Shown here: positions 9,317 through 19,605 of the stretch, one piece after another
Layout of the letters: every line of letters starts with the position of its first letter
Position numbering within the stretch: position 1 is the first letter of the stretch
Origin: Tulasnella sp. 424
Lineage: Eukaryota; Basidiomycota; Agaricomycetes; Cantharellales; Tulasnellaceae
Length of the DNA: 64,000 bases
Assembly (NCBI GenBank): GCA_019633425.1
Contig: WSUB01000037.1
Coordinates: 186,001-250,000, forward strand
Reading direction: 5' to 3'
The notes under the pieces: model-generated
The model's database searches: none
Told to the model about the DNA's origin: nothing
What the model saw: the letters and a program-made list of their open reading frames with translations, nothing else
Made by a program: the position numbers and the translations under genes

Positions 9317-12300
9317 ATGGCTCTCAACCCTCGACTTTTTTTTCGACAGCTTTTTGCCCTCACGGTATACAAGAACTGGATCGTTCTTGGCAACCATTGG
9401 TTTGTGAGTAGACTCTGATTGACTTGGTCCATAATCGAATCCATGATTTACGTTCCGTTTTCCAGATCAACCTCCTAAGATGCTTCCTCGTACCCGTAGC
9501 CTTTGCTGTATTCCTGGGCTACATGCCCAACTTTCTTATCCGGGCTAGCGACGTAAGTCCTTGCACGCCTCATATGCAATACGCCCTCTCAATACTACTC
9601 TGGACCGCCGTGATAGCTTGGCTTTGGAAGTCCTGCCACAATATACAGCCTTCAAGACGTTTTCGACAGTGGAAAGCTCGTTTGGACGGATATCACCGAC
9701 GGGACTGGATCCCCTTCAGCAAACCAGATCATGGACCTCGTCGCCCAACCTCTAAGCTCCGCGCGGCGTCAGTCGGTTATTAAAGTCGACAACTTGGACG
9801 CTCTCGAGCTCGCTTGCCCAAGCAACTACAACGGTCGCACCAGTTGCTATGCAGGTATCATCTTCAATGGCCTGCCACGTTCCAACGACTCTGCTTCTCC
9901 GATCTTCTACATCATCCGAGGCGACATGGGCGAAGGCTACGTCAACGTGAAGCGCCATACGGGAGATTACGAGAAGAACCTTCTTCCTATTCAATGGGCA
10001 ATAGATAGCGTAAGCTCCACACCGTCCATCCAGCATAACTTATCATGCTTACGGTCCCTTTCAGGCGATCATTGAGCTCAAGACCGGCGTTAAGCCTCCG
10101 ACCCCACTCGAACAACCCTACACGATGGAGACCAACGAGGAACAGGCGGCGCAAACAAGACAAGATTTCTTGACTTTCATCGACGCGGTTCTCGTCATTG
10201 CCTTGTGAGTCCCGCTTGGAACCATAAACCTCTCTCGATTGACAGCTGCTGTTGTATCAAGTTGGTTGTTTTTCGCCGGCCTCGTTTATCAAATGGCTGG
10301 GTCGATTGCGAGGGAGCGAGCCTCAGAGCTCTCAATGCATTTACAAGCCATGGGATGTCTTCGATCTGCCCGAGCGTTGTGAGTGTTTCTGTTTTCTCTC
10401 TTGCATTTCGCGTGGCTAAGCTTGGAGGCGATCCAGATCCTGGTTTGTCAGTATCAGTTTGCCATACGTCCCTGCGTGGATCATTGCAGCAGCTTTCTGG
10501 CATGCAAAGATATTTACAACCAACAATATTGGAACCGTTATCCTCATTAACATTGTAGCTGGGTAGGTGGGTCAAAGCATGTTACGCCCAGTGGCTGATC
10601 CCTACGCTCCCCAGCTTCTCCATTTCAGGCTGGTCCATCTTCGTTGCGACCTTTTTTGGCAACTCCCCTCAGCTGTCTGCAATCTGCACTACTGGCATTG
10701 GCTTCGTGTCGGCCATCCTGGCCATGGTATTTGGGCATTCGCCTTTCGCCGCCTGGATCTTCACCCTTTTCTTGCCCCCGTCGTTTTTGGTTTTCGCGCT
10801 CCGAGCACTCGCGCAGAAGGCCGTATATCAAAAGGAGCTGGAAGATGCGGCGCAGGATGGATCCACAAACTTCTCGTGGGATGCGCCCGATGGTCCAGAG
10901 TTTTCTCTCGGGGACACGATGGTATTTGCAATCGTGAGTCGCCTACCCCTTGCAACCTACACCGGAACGCTAACCTCCGAATAGATCTCTTTGATAATTT
11001 ATCCCTGCTTGGCACTTTGGTTGGAGCATCTCTTGTACGACCCAAAACCGGCACCATCTCTCAATCGCAAGCCAGGTTTCTTCGCCCGACTTTTCGGGAG
11101 AGGTGGTCACGGAGGCACGGGAACCCAGGCTGCAGATGGCTCGCAGTATGCAATCCAGATTCAGAACCTCTCCAAAGTTTGGAACAAGGGCAGGAAGAAG
11201 GAAGTGGTTGCCATTCGGGATCTTTCCTTATCCATCCCTCGTAACGGCGTCTACGTCGTCCTCGGTGCGTCCTCTGAACCATTCCTCGTCATCTCCAGCT
11301 AAGTCCGCTCTGCCAGGCTCTAACGGTAGTGGTAAATCCACATTGCACGGGATAATCGGCAACATCATCTCTCCAACTTCCGGAAGCATCACGTTCGGTG
11401 GAACCGATTCCCGTCCCGCGCGTGGCTCCGTTGGCATCGTACCGCAGAAGAACGTTCTATTCCCCGAGTTGACATGCTACCAGACGGTCAGGCTTTGGAG
11501 CGCTATCAAAAGTCCTCTAGGGTCCTCGGAGTCGAAGGCAACTCTCGAACAGTTACTCGTCGACTGCGACCTGTCACGGAAGATGCATGCCAGAAGCGGA
11601 GAGATGTCCGGTGGTCAGAAGCGAAAGCTGCAACTTGCCATTGGTCTCGTCGGTGGATCTAATAGTGCGTTCACACTCTGATCAGTGAGACTTTGTGCTA
11701 ACATGTCGTACTTGCAGTCGTACTGGTTGACGAAGCAACTTCAGGAGTAGACCCACTTTCTCGACGAGCCATCTGGAGAGCGCTCATCGCTGTTCGAGAT
11801 AGCCGAACCATCATTTTCACTACCCACGTAAGAAGCAGCGTTTGAAACGCTCGTCCATTTACTGAGTCATTTTTTCCTCAGTTCCTCGACGAAGCCGACC
11901 TCCTTGGTGACGAAATAGCGATTCTCGCCGCGCCCGGCAAGCTCCTTGCTCATGGTCCTCCAGTTGCTCTCAAATCGGCGCTCGGTCGTGGCTATGTTCT
12001 GCAAACAACACTCGATCAGGATCATTCGTCGGAATCAGCTCGCTCAGAACATCGCCATGCAATCTTGAATCGTGTCAAGACTGTCGTGCCTTCAGCAGCG
12101 GTTCACACTTCCAACGACAAGAGCGTCTCCTTCGAGCTTGGCACCGCCGATCCCAAGACCGTGTCAAGTTTACTTGCGCTCGTCGAGAAGGAACGCCAGA
12201 ATCTCGGCATCAGGTCCTATGATACTCACGGAACGTCGCTAGAAGAAGTTTTCCTCAGTTTGATGGAGAAGGAAAGCAGCGAAAACGAGAAAACGCAACT

Positions 12301-15300
12301 CGCCAGCGAACCCGAGAAACTCACGCCAGGTATTGACGCCTCTCCTGTGGGTTACGGCGACACGGATACGACCAAAGCCTCGCCGCTCTCCGACGGTCGC
12401 AAGACATCCGTTTTCTCCCAAGCGCTTGTTGTCTGCTTGAAACGGTTCATGATCGCCCGACGAAGCTTCCTCCCCCCGATCCTTGCTCTGGCCTGCCTTC
12501 TCTGTGCTTCAATCATCCCCTTACGCTACATGGTCAAGCGCCACGAAACTTGCGCGATCAGCGCGAACAGTGATCCCGACTGGGCTACAAACCTTTACCT
12601 CCCAACTGCAGGAGAGTACACTGTTGGAGGTGGCAATTTCGCGGACCAAACGACATTCATCTCCCCTTTCGACTTGACTTCGTACCTCGGCAACATCACA
12701 GACTTCCACGTTGGCTCGATTCCATCTGGAGTCACGTTTAGTGACTTTATCGCGTCGAACTACAAGAACCTCTCGATCGGAGGATTATCGTTGGATCCTA
12801 GCAGCAGGCAGGCGTTGATTACTTACCAGAGCCAAGATGGCGCGTTGTCGGGACCAGCATTGCTGAACTTGGCGAGCAATATTATGTTGAACCAGATCGA
12901 AAATTCAAAGGGACCCAAGATCGTCGCGCAATACTCGAACTTCCCAGGTAAGGCTATGCGACGTGTTTTTCCCCTCTCCATCCCATTGCATGCTCACCCT
13001 TTCCGTTCGTCTAGCGAACTTCCCCACCGGAACCGCCGACGCCCTCAAATGGATAGGATTCTTTGGTCTCGGTGTTGTAAGTCAACCAGGCTCTGGAAGA
13101 CGACAATATATTCTGACCAAAGGATCATACGTCTGCTGTCCTACTTAGGCTGTCTTCCCCGCCTTCGCCGCTCTGTATGTCGCCCGAGAACGCGTCTCGA
13201 CTGTCAAGGCAATGCAGCTTGGAAACGGTTTAACTCCAGCCGCTCACCATTTGGGACACCTGCTCGCGGAAATGCCGGTCATCCTCATTGGGTCGACGGT
13301 TGCCATTGCAGTATTTGGATCGGGGAACAATCCGCAATTCAAGGAGCTTGGTCTTTTGGTGGGCGGACTTAGAAGATCCAGTCCGAAAGCTGGAAAGGCT
13401 GATGAACTTCTTTATTTTAGTGGTTCTTATTCGTTCTGTATGGGATTGCCGCAACTCTCTTTTCATTCATTGCCGCTCTCTTCCGTAAGTAGCCTGGGTC
13501 TTACTTTGTCAATGTCCACCGAGATAACCGAATCCTCTACTTCTTTATTCATTATAGTGTCTAGCCCCTTGATGGCATTCGCGATCGTCGCAGTCTACAA
13601 CGTGGTCGTCGGCTACATCCTCTACCTTGCTGCATATCTCCTTACTTTGACATACGCCCCACCCGCCAGTTCGTCCCAGGATACTCTCATCGTCCGTGAG
13701 TACACATTTCCCCCTTTCCATTGCTTGTAAATAAGCTGACCCGCGTCTCTCGATAGACTTTGCTATGGGTCTTCTCGGCCCTCTGCCGTCATTGGTAAGC
13801 TTCCCTCGTCTTCAGGGTTACCCGTATTGATGATCGCAACCGCATTTCCAGTTCCGCTCCGTCCTCGTCTCTCTTAACGTATTCTCCTTGCGTTGCGACG
13901 GTTTTGGGAACGATACCACAGCCTCTATGGCAGGAATGAAGTTCTATGGCGGACCCATCTTATACCTCGTCCTTTACATCGCTATCTTCTTCTCTCTCCT
14001 TGTTTGGATCGATTCAGGATATCCGCTTCCTAGCCGACTCTCGTCCCGACGGGCAAAGGGAGCCACGGACGACCCGGCAGCAGCGTCGCGTCAGGCGGCG
14101 GATGTTGCGGAAGAGAAGCGACGTGTTCTGGCTCCTTCGAACAGCGATCCGCTCCGAGTTTTGGGTATTTCGAAGCAGTTTGCGAGGTCCGATGTGAAGG
14201 CTGTGGACAATGTCACGTTTGGTGTTGGTGGAGAGACGGTGGGCTTGTTGGGACCTAATGGAGCTGGAAAGACGACTACATTCAATATGATTCGTACGTG
14301 TTTACTTTTCCCGGAATTCTTTTCTTTGGCCTGTTCTACGTGTCCTAACACCGATGTCGTCCATTGATAGGTGGAGGGATCAAGCCCGACACAGGCGACG
14401 TGCAGGTCAACGGGCTCTCAATCCGCGAGGACGCTAATGGTGCCAGGGTCGGGCTGGGGTTGTGCCCACAGTTCACGGCCATTGATTCTCAATTGACCGT
14501 TCGAGAGCATCTCGAGGTTTACGGACGGCTTAAAGGCCTGAGAGGACGCGAGCTGGACCAGAATGTGGCTACCTTGTTGCGCATGGCTGAGCTCGCTCAT
14601 TATCGGGACCGGTTGGCCAGCAAGTTGAGTGGAGGGAACCAAAGGAAGATGGCATTGGCTATAGCTCTGATGGGTGAGTCGACGAATGGAAATAATCTAG
14701 TGGGGATGGATTGGTTGATCGACCTATGGTTGGACAGGCAACCCAAGCGTAATTCTGATCGACGAGTACTCGACTGGTATTGACCCGGCTACAAAGCGGC
14801 ATATGTGGGCGACCTTGAAGCAATTGTCTGTTGGGAAGGCTGTCTTGATCACGACGCATTCGATGGAAGAAGCTGCGTACTTGTCCAATCGGGTCGCGAT
14901 TATTTCTGGTCGATTGCTTGGTGAGAATTGCTGCGCTTGTCTTCCTTCGCGTTTCCTCGCTGAAACATATTATTGCAGCCATTGGTACGGTTGAGGACCT
15001 TGTTTCGCGTCACCCCATGTACGAAGTGCACGTGAGCTGTCAGACTCCAGAAGCGCGCCAACGTGCCCAGGCCGTATTGAGCAACCTATTCCCTGACTGC
15101 CGCCCCGCGGATGATGTCGCAACGAGATGGGAGGTGCCGGTGTCTGAGGGTCGGACGCTTTCTGCGTTATTTGGTGCCCTAAGCGGCCAAAACCTGCCGG
15201 AATACGCGGTTGAACGGTTGTCATTGGAGTCTGTGTTCTTAAAGACGATCAGGAACAACAATGCGGCGATGGAGCGCGAGGATGGACCTCGAAGAAAGAA

Positions 15301-15319
15301 GTGGCTGGGTGTTTTCTGA
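9317..15319 (+). CDS. ABCA-type full-size ABC transporter
   Basis: Twenty exons: 9317-9403, 9466-9552, 9617-10009, 10065-10204, 10262-10378, 10428-10562, 10615-10933, 10985-11264, 11317-11664, 11718-11827, 11882-12947, 13015-13076, 13149-13358, 13421-13484, 13558-13695, 13757-13794, 13852-14293, 14371-14673, 14738-14920, 14979-15319. They join in frame to 1620 aa with TMD-NBD-TMD-NBD order. NBD1: Walker [10 protein letters not shown] (about 520), MSGGQKRK signature, Walker [14 protein letters not shown]-loop TTH. NBD2: GPNGAGKTT (about 1330), [23 protein letters not shown] large extracytoplasmic loop follows the first membrane helix in each half (Cys-containing [17 protein letters not shown]), as in ABCA lipid exporters. 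Several acceptors had a nearer AG that breaks the frame, so exons 5-7 are slightly less sure. Substrate unknown; lipid transport is inferred from the family. Confidence 0.9.
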
Positions 15320-16164
15320 TATAGGTGCTTTCTGGATTTGGGTTTTTTACACGGACTCGTTTTGGGCTTGTCCTTCACTACTCTTTTTGATCAATTCCAT
15401 GTCGCTCGTTTTTTGACCCCTGCATGGTTAACACCACCTGGAAACGTCAGGATGAGCCTGTAACGGCAGTTAATGCCCTCCCAATGAGGGTGGCGAGTGT
15501 GTTGTCAATGCCGGGAGAATCGTGCATTAGCAACGTTGGGGTCCCTCAGCGTGTGCAGTGGTCCCTTGAACTTTGGGCAGGGATTATGGCCTTAATGGGA
15601 ACAATCCACAACAACTGGGGAAGGGAAAAAAGCGTCGACGCTGACTTGACTCGATGATGGTGTGCATTTGGACGATGTTGAAAGAGTGATGGATATTGCA
15701 TTGTACTAGTTTTAACATATGGGGATGAGGGGGGGCGGGTGTGTTGATGTGCGGTCGGGGGGTGGTGACCAGGGCGGTGTGGCTTGCGGAGGGGTGTTCG
15801 GGGTACCGTTGCTGGTAAAGCCTGTGCGCCCGCTTCCCCCGTCGCATCCCGCCAGCGCCGGTCTCCCACATCAACGTCCCACTCCTTCTCCTCTCCTCTC
15901 CACGACACTACACTCTCTTTTTCTCTCCTGCCTCTCCCTTCAAATTACCACCTAGACATCTCTCTCAAGAGTCGCCAAGAGCAAGAGGAATAAGCAGTGC
16001 AGTATTCCTCTCGTCACTCATCTCCCAAAACCTCGTCGTAAGTTGCTATTCAAACTTGACCAACAGATCTTCAGTCTGGACTGATACTACTCTCTCTTTC
16101 TCTTACCACCTCATCATCTAGCTCTCCCATCCACACTCTCTCGCCCCTCTTTTGTCTGCAGTCA
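15320..16164. promoter_or_regulatory. Intergenic with CT-rich leader
   Basis: 845 bp between the ABCA stop and the next plus-strand ATG. About 15885-16140 is strongly CT-rich (repeated CTCTCC/CTCTCTTTTTCTC), typical of a basidiomycete 5' leader. A G-rich segment sits at 15718-15800. No gene supported. Confidence 0.45.
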
Positions 16165-17567
16165 ATGGCCCGCCCAAGTCTATCCTGTTCTCTGCTCTTC
16201 GCCTGTCTGCTCGTTCTCCTCGCTTCTCCCAACCCATCAGCCGCTCTCTCACACGTTGGCAACCCTAATGCTCCAAGGCACATCCAGCACGCTCAAATCA
16301 TCGACTCCAAGAAGCGTATGGTCAAGGTCCGCCAGATTTTTGGCAACCACGGCGGTACCAACGCCGCCGCTGTCGATACCAACGGAGACAACACAGGCAA
16401 CGACGCGGCCAAAGGATCTGTGAGCGCAAGCTCCACTACGACCACCTCTGCGGCGGCTTCCACTACGGTCAGTCCAGGTGTCCATCTCGCGAAATGTTTG
16501 GTCTTGATGTCTGACGCCACCTCTAAAAAAACAAATTTTAATTATCTCTTCAGACCACCACGACCGCTACCCCAAGCGTCGTGTCAACCACAACCACAAC
16601 TACTACCACTGCCCTACCATCAACCACCTCAGCCGTGATATCTACCACTACCACCACCACCACCACAACAACTCCTCCCGCCTCTTCAGCTCCCGCCAGT
16701 GCCACTCTCAACCTCGTCCCCCAATCCTCTTCAACCCCGGCTTCCAGCGCCGCTGTCGCTTCTCGCACCGTCTCAGTCGCTACCGCTCAAGTCACCGTAG
16801 ATCTCCCCACCGAGAGCGCCGCATCCGACAACACCACCACCTCTGCCAACACTTTTGGTCGAAACACCATCATCGCTATCGCCGTCATTGCCTCTTGCGT
16901 TGGAGGTGCCGCTGCCATCTGGACTCTTATTCGCAAATGGAAACTCGGTCCCTCTGCCAAGTTCGAGGAGCGTATGGCCCCTATTGAGTGGAGTCCAGAC
17001 ATGGGTTCAACTGCCGGAGCCGGTATCCCCGGTGCAGAGAGAGAAAAGGCCTACGGCGCGACCGAGAAGCACAGCCGCAGCGGCAGCCACGGTTCCTTCC
17101 ACTCGAGCGACGCCGAGCACAATAACGTGGGACGCAACGTTACTGGCAACGGAAACATGTTCGCCGATCAACACCCAGCAGCCTACGGTACCGAAGCCCA
17201 CGACTTCACTGCTGGTCCCGTCCACGACTTCACCGCTGGTCCCGCCCATTACCCCCCTGCTGGATACGACGCCTACGGCAACCCCGCTGCTGGATACGTC
17301 GATTTGCAAAGGACCACCAGCAACGGTTCAAACCACAGTGATAAGGCCGGTCTCCAACGTGGGCCTAGCATGGGTCACGCCACCGCTGCACCTGCCGCAC
17401 CTGCGCCTGCTAATTACGCGTACGACAATGGGTACGGAAACACTGCGTACGCGCACGATGCCTATGGTCAGGATGCGTATGCCGGCTACGATGCGTACGG
17501 CCAGCACTACCCAGCGCAGCAGGGCCAGTACGGTGCGCAGCAGGGTCAATACGGTGCAAGGTACTAG
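16165..17567 (+). CDS. Mucin-like single-pass membrane protein with Tyr/Gly/Gln-rich tail
   Basis: Two exons (16165-16467, 16554-17567; 86-nt intron) give 438 aa. Residues 1-27 are a signal peptide. The ectodomain (about 85-225) is Ser/Thr-rich with long Thr runs, suited to heavy O-mannosylation. A membrane helix follows at about residues 233-255 (NTIIAIAVIASCVGGAAAIW), with basic RKWK on the cytoplasmic side. The cytoplasmic tail (about 180 aa) holds the repeats HDFTAGP (twice), NPAAGY/PPAGYDAYG, YGQDAYAGYDAYGQ and GQYGAQ (twice) and ends QYGARY. The layout recalls fungal wall-stress sensors (Wsc/Mid2-like), but I see no WSC domain or Mid2 signature, so a sensor role is inference. Confidence 0.75.
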
Positions 17568-18288
17568 ACAAACCTTGTTACCCTCGGCGAACCTGGAACG
17601 AACCCCCCGTAATGAAGAAGGCTGGATTGGGAATACCCCGCCCAAATTTCGTTGATGTAAAGTGATGTTTTACCCTGTTGCTTTCTTTTGGTCTCGAACC
17701 AACCCCCCGATGGACACTATTACCCCGCTGCCATCTTCCGCTCCTTCCTTCTTGCTTCAAACCCTTCCCCCTCACCCATTTACCCTCTTTTTTTTTTTTT
17801 AGTTAGTTATTATTTTTGCAACTGTGCGAAGGTCGCCTGGAGTGTGCCAACGTTGTTTCGGACTCCGTTGTTGTGAAAAACAATAATGATCGGCTTGCAG
17901 GACCAAGCTTATTATTATTGATCTTTTCGCACATGTTGGGCGCTGGTTGAAGCTCACACGCAGGCCGATCGGCGCAGCCGTTTTGTTTCTATTCTTCCCT
18001 TTTTTACCTTTACACTATTTTTAAAACACCCTTCCCCACGGGATGCATTGGATATACCGTTCTCCCAGCGCCCCGCACATTGCGCTTTCTTCGTTCCGCG
18101 TTACATCGCGTTCGTTCCTGCCCCTTTTTTTACTTTTTACTTGCACTTTTTACTGTTTTTAGTTTCGACGACGATCGTTTTGTAGGAACAAAGAAGAATA
18201 TATCCATAGCAGACTACGAATGGGTATGGCTGCTGAAAAATCCGAAGTGATTGTGGAGAGTCCGATGGGTGAAGTACAGAATTCAACA
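17568..18288. other. Intergenic between converging genes
   Basis: 721 bp between the stop of the mucin-like gene (plus) and the stop of the Gag-like gene (minus). T-rich 3' UTR-like stretches (about 17787-17812, 18120-18165). No coding signal. Confidence 0.5.
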
Positions 18289-19605
18289 CTATGCCGGTTC
18301 GAATATCATTCGCTGGAAAGGGTGTCAGATTGGGGAAAGGGGAAAACAAATGCAGGGAGAGAATGCTCACAGCTTTGCACCTGGTACCCTTGGGACGACT
18401 CGCACAATACGCTTCATAGTTGCTCACAAGGAAGAGATGTTTCTTCGAGATGATGGCGACAAGCTGAAGGTTGTAGGAGCCTGCAAGGGGGAAGGAGTAA
18501 GTAACCATACGAGAGCATGAAATGTCTGGGGAGACGCACATCCATCGGCATCCCAGCTTGCCGTGATGGAACCATCAAATGGCGAGACGTTCCATATACC
18601 CGATTTAGTTGGACCTTTGGCTCCTACGTATGATGAAGTTGGAGTGGATGTTGGGCTGCTCGTCGTTGTCAGGGCGGCGGATCTGAGCAGACCGGCCGTG
18701 CCGTGTAAGAGGGTTAAAAATAAAGTCTGGCAAATAACAACGTACGCCCTAGATCCCTTTCCAAGCTGAGCCGAAACGTCGCTGTTGTCCCAATGGGTTG
18801 CGCCCATCCATGTCAGGCGCGTTGCAGAGTTCTTCGCCACAAGAAAACGCAGAGAGGATAAGCGAGGGTCCCAAGTGAACGACAAGATCAAGACGCACGA
18901 GGATTTCAATTCCATGAGGATAGCTAGCCGGCCAGAACTGGATTCTTAAAGCGTCGGCAGCATTTGTACACGTTACCATGATAGAGTATTGCGGGTCCAT
19001 GCTGCGGGCCAGGTACCCACTGACCGAGGGGTCATCAGCGACGACTTTGACCAATCCTGTTTGGGGACCGAGGTTGAGTTGGATGAAGCTGCGAGTAAGC
19101 TCTGAGATTGGTGCGGGAGCTGGCGCTGGAGCTGCTCCTGCTGCGCTCGTCGGGGTTCCTGCGGGGGTGGGTTCGAACGAGCTACGAAGATAAAGTAATG
19201 GTATCGCATCGCACCCTCTTTGATAGATCCAACTACGCACCTTCGTCTATTAGGTTCACCCGTTGGACTTGAAGGTGGGTACTTTTCCAACAAGGCGTCT
19301 TCAAGCGCATCCCAGTCATTCCGGACCTCTCGGGGAAGTCGAGAATGCCACCGTAAAGCATCTCCCTCTAAACAGGTCAGCGCTAAATCCAACATCCATT
19401 CTTTGTCCCTCAGCTTGCCCTCAGCTCGGGCTATGCGCCGGAGGCGGTTGATGAAACGCTCGGCTTCGGCGCCGTCAGATCCGGTGAAAACGATTTCTGT
19501 TTCTGTATTCAGATACGAATTATCGGAGGGTCGAAATTGCTATCAGGTGGACCCACTTCAAGTTAAGGGTGGAGGGACGGAAGAACTCTTACCCTCGACC
19601 GGCAT
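18289..19605 (-). CDS. Gag-like (retrotransposon capsid-type) protein, intron-bearing
   Basis: Seven exons (19605-19593, 19502-19241, 19181-18970, 18923-18746, 18682-18540, 18480-18371, 18312-18289) join to 313 aa. Residues 1-90 resemble a retrotransposon Gag/capsid segment: AEAERFINRLRRIARAEGK, then CLEGDALRWHSRLPREVR, WDALEDALLEKYPP. An Ala/Pro hinge follows, then a C-terminal domain with KNSATRLTWMGATHWDNSDV, GPTKSGIWNV, SITASWDADG and YNLQLVAIISKKHLFLVSNYE, ending FEPA. I associate this two-part layout with a basidiomycete gene family. There is no reverse transcriptase, protease or LTR nearby and there are six introns, so this is a cellular, probably domesticated, gene. The frame stays open upstream of Met1 to a TAG, so an extra 5' exon is possible. 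Exon 4 boundaries are the least certain. Confidence 0.68.

Noticed and set aside
10761..11057. Minus-strand frame inside the ABCA gene
   Set aside because: Antisense shadow of the first TMD/NBD region.
16590..16680. ACC-rich run as a microsatellite or CRISPR-like repeat
   Set aside because: It encodes the Thr-rich ectodomain; no spaced repeats, no cas genes, and the genome is eukaryotic.
19160..19185. GGTTCGAAC resembling a tRNA B box
   Set aside because: Lies in an exon of the Gag-like gene and has no A box or cloverleaf partner; no tRNA found in the window.
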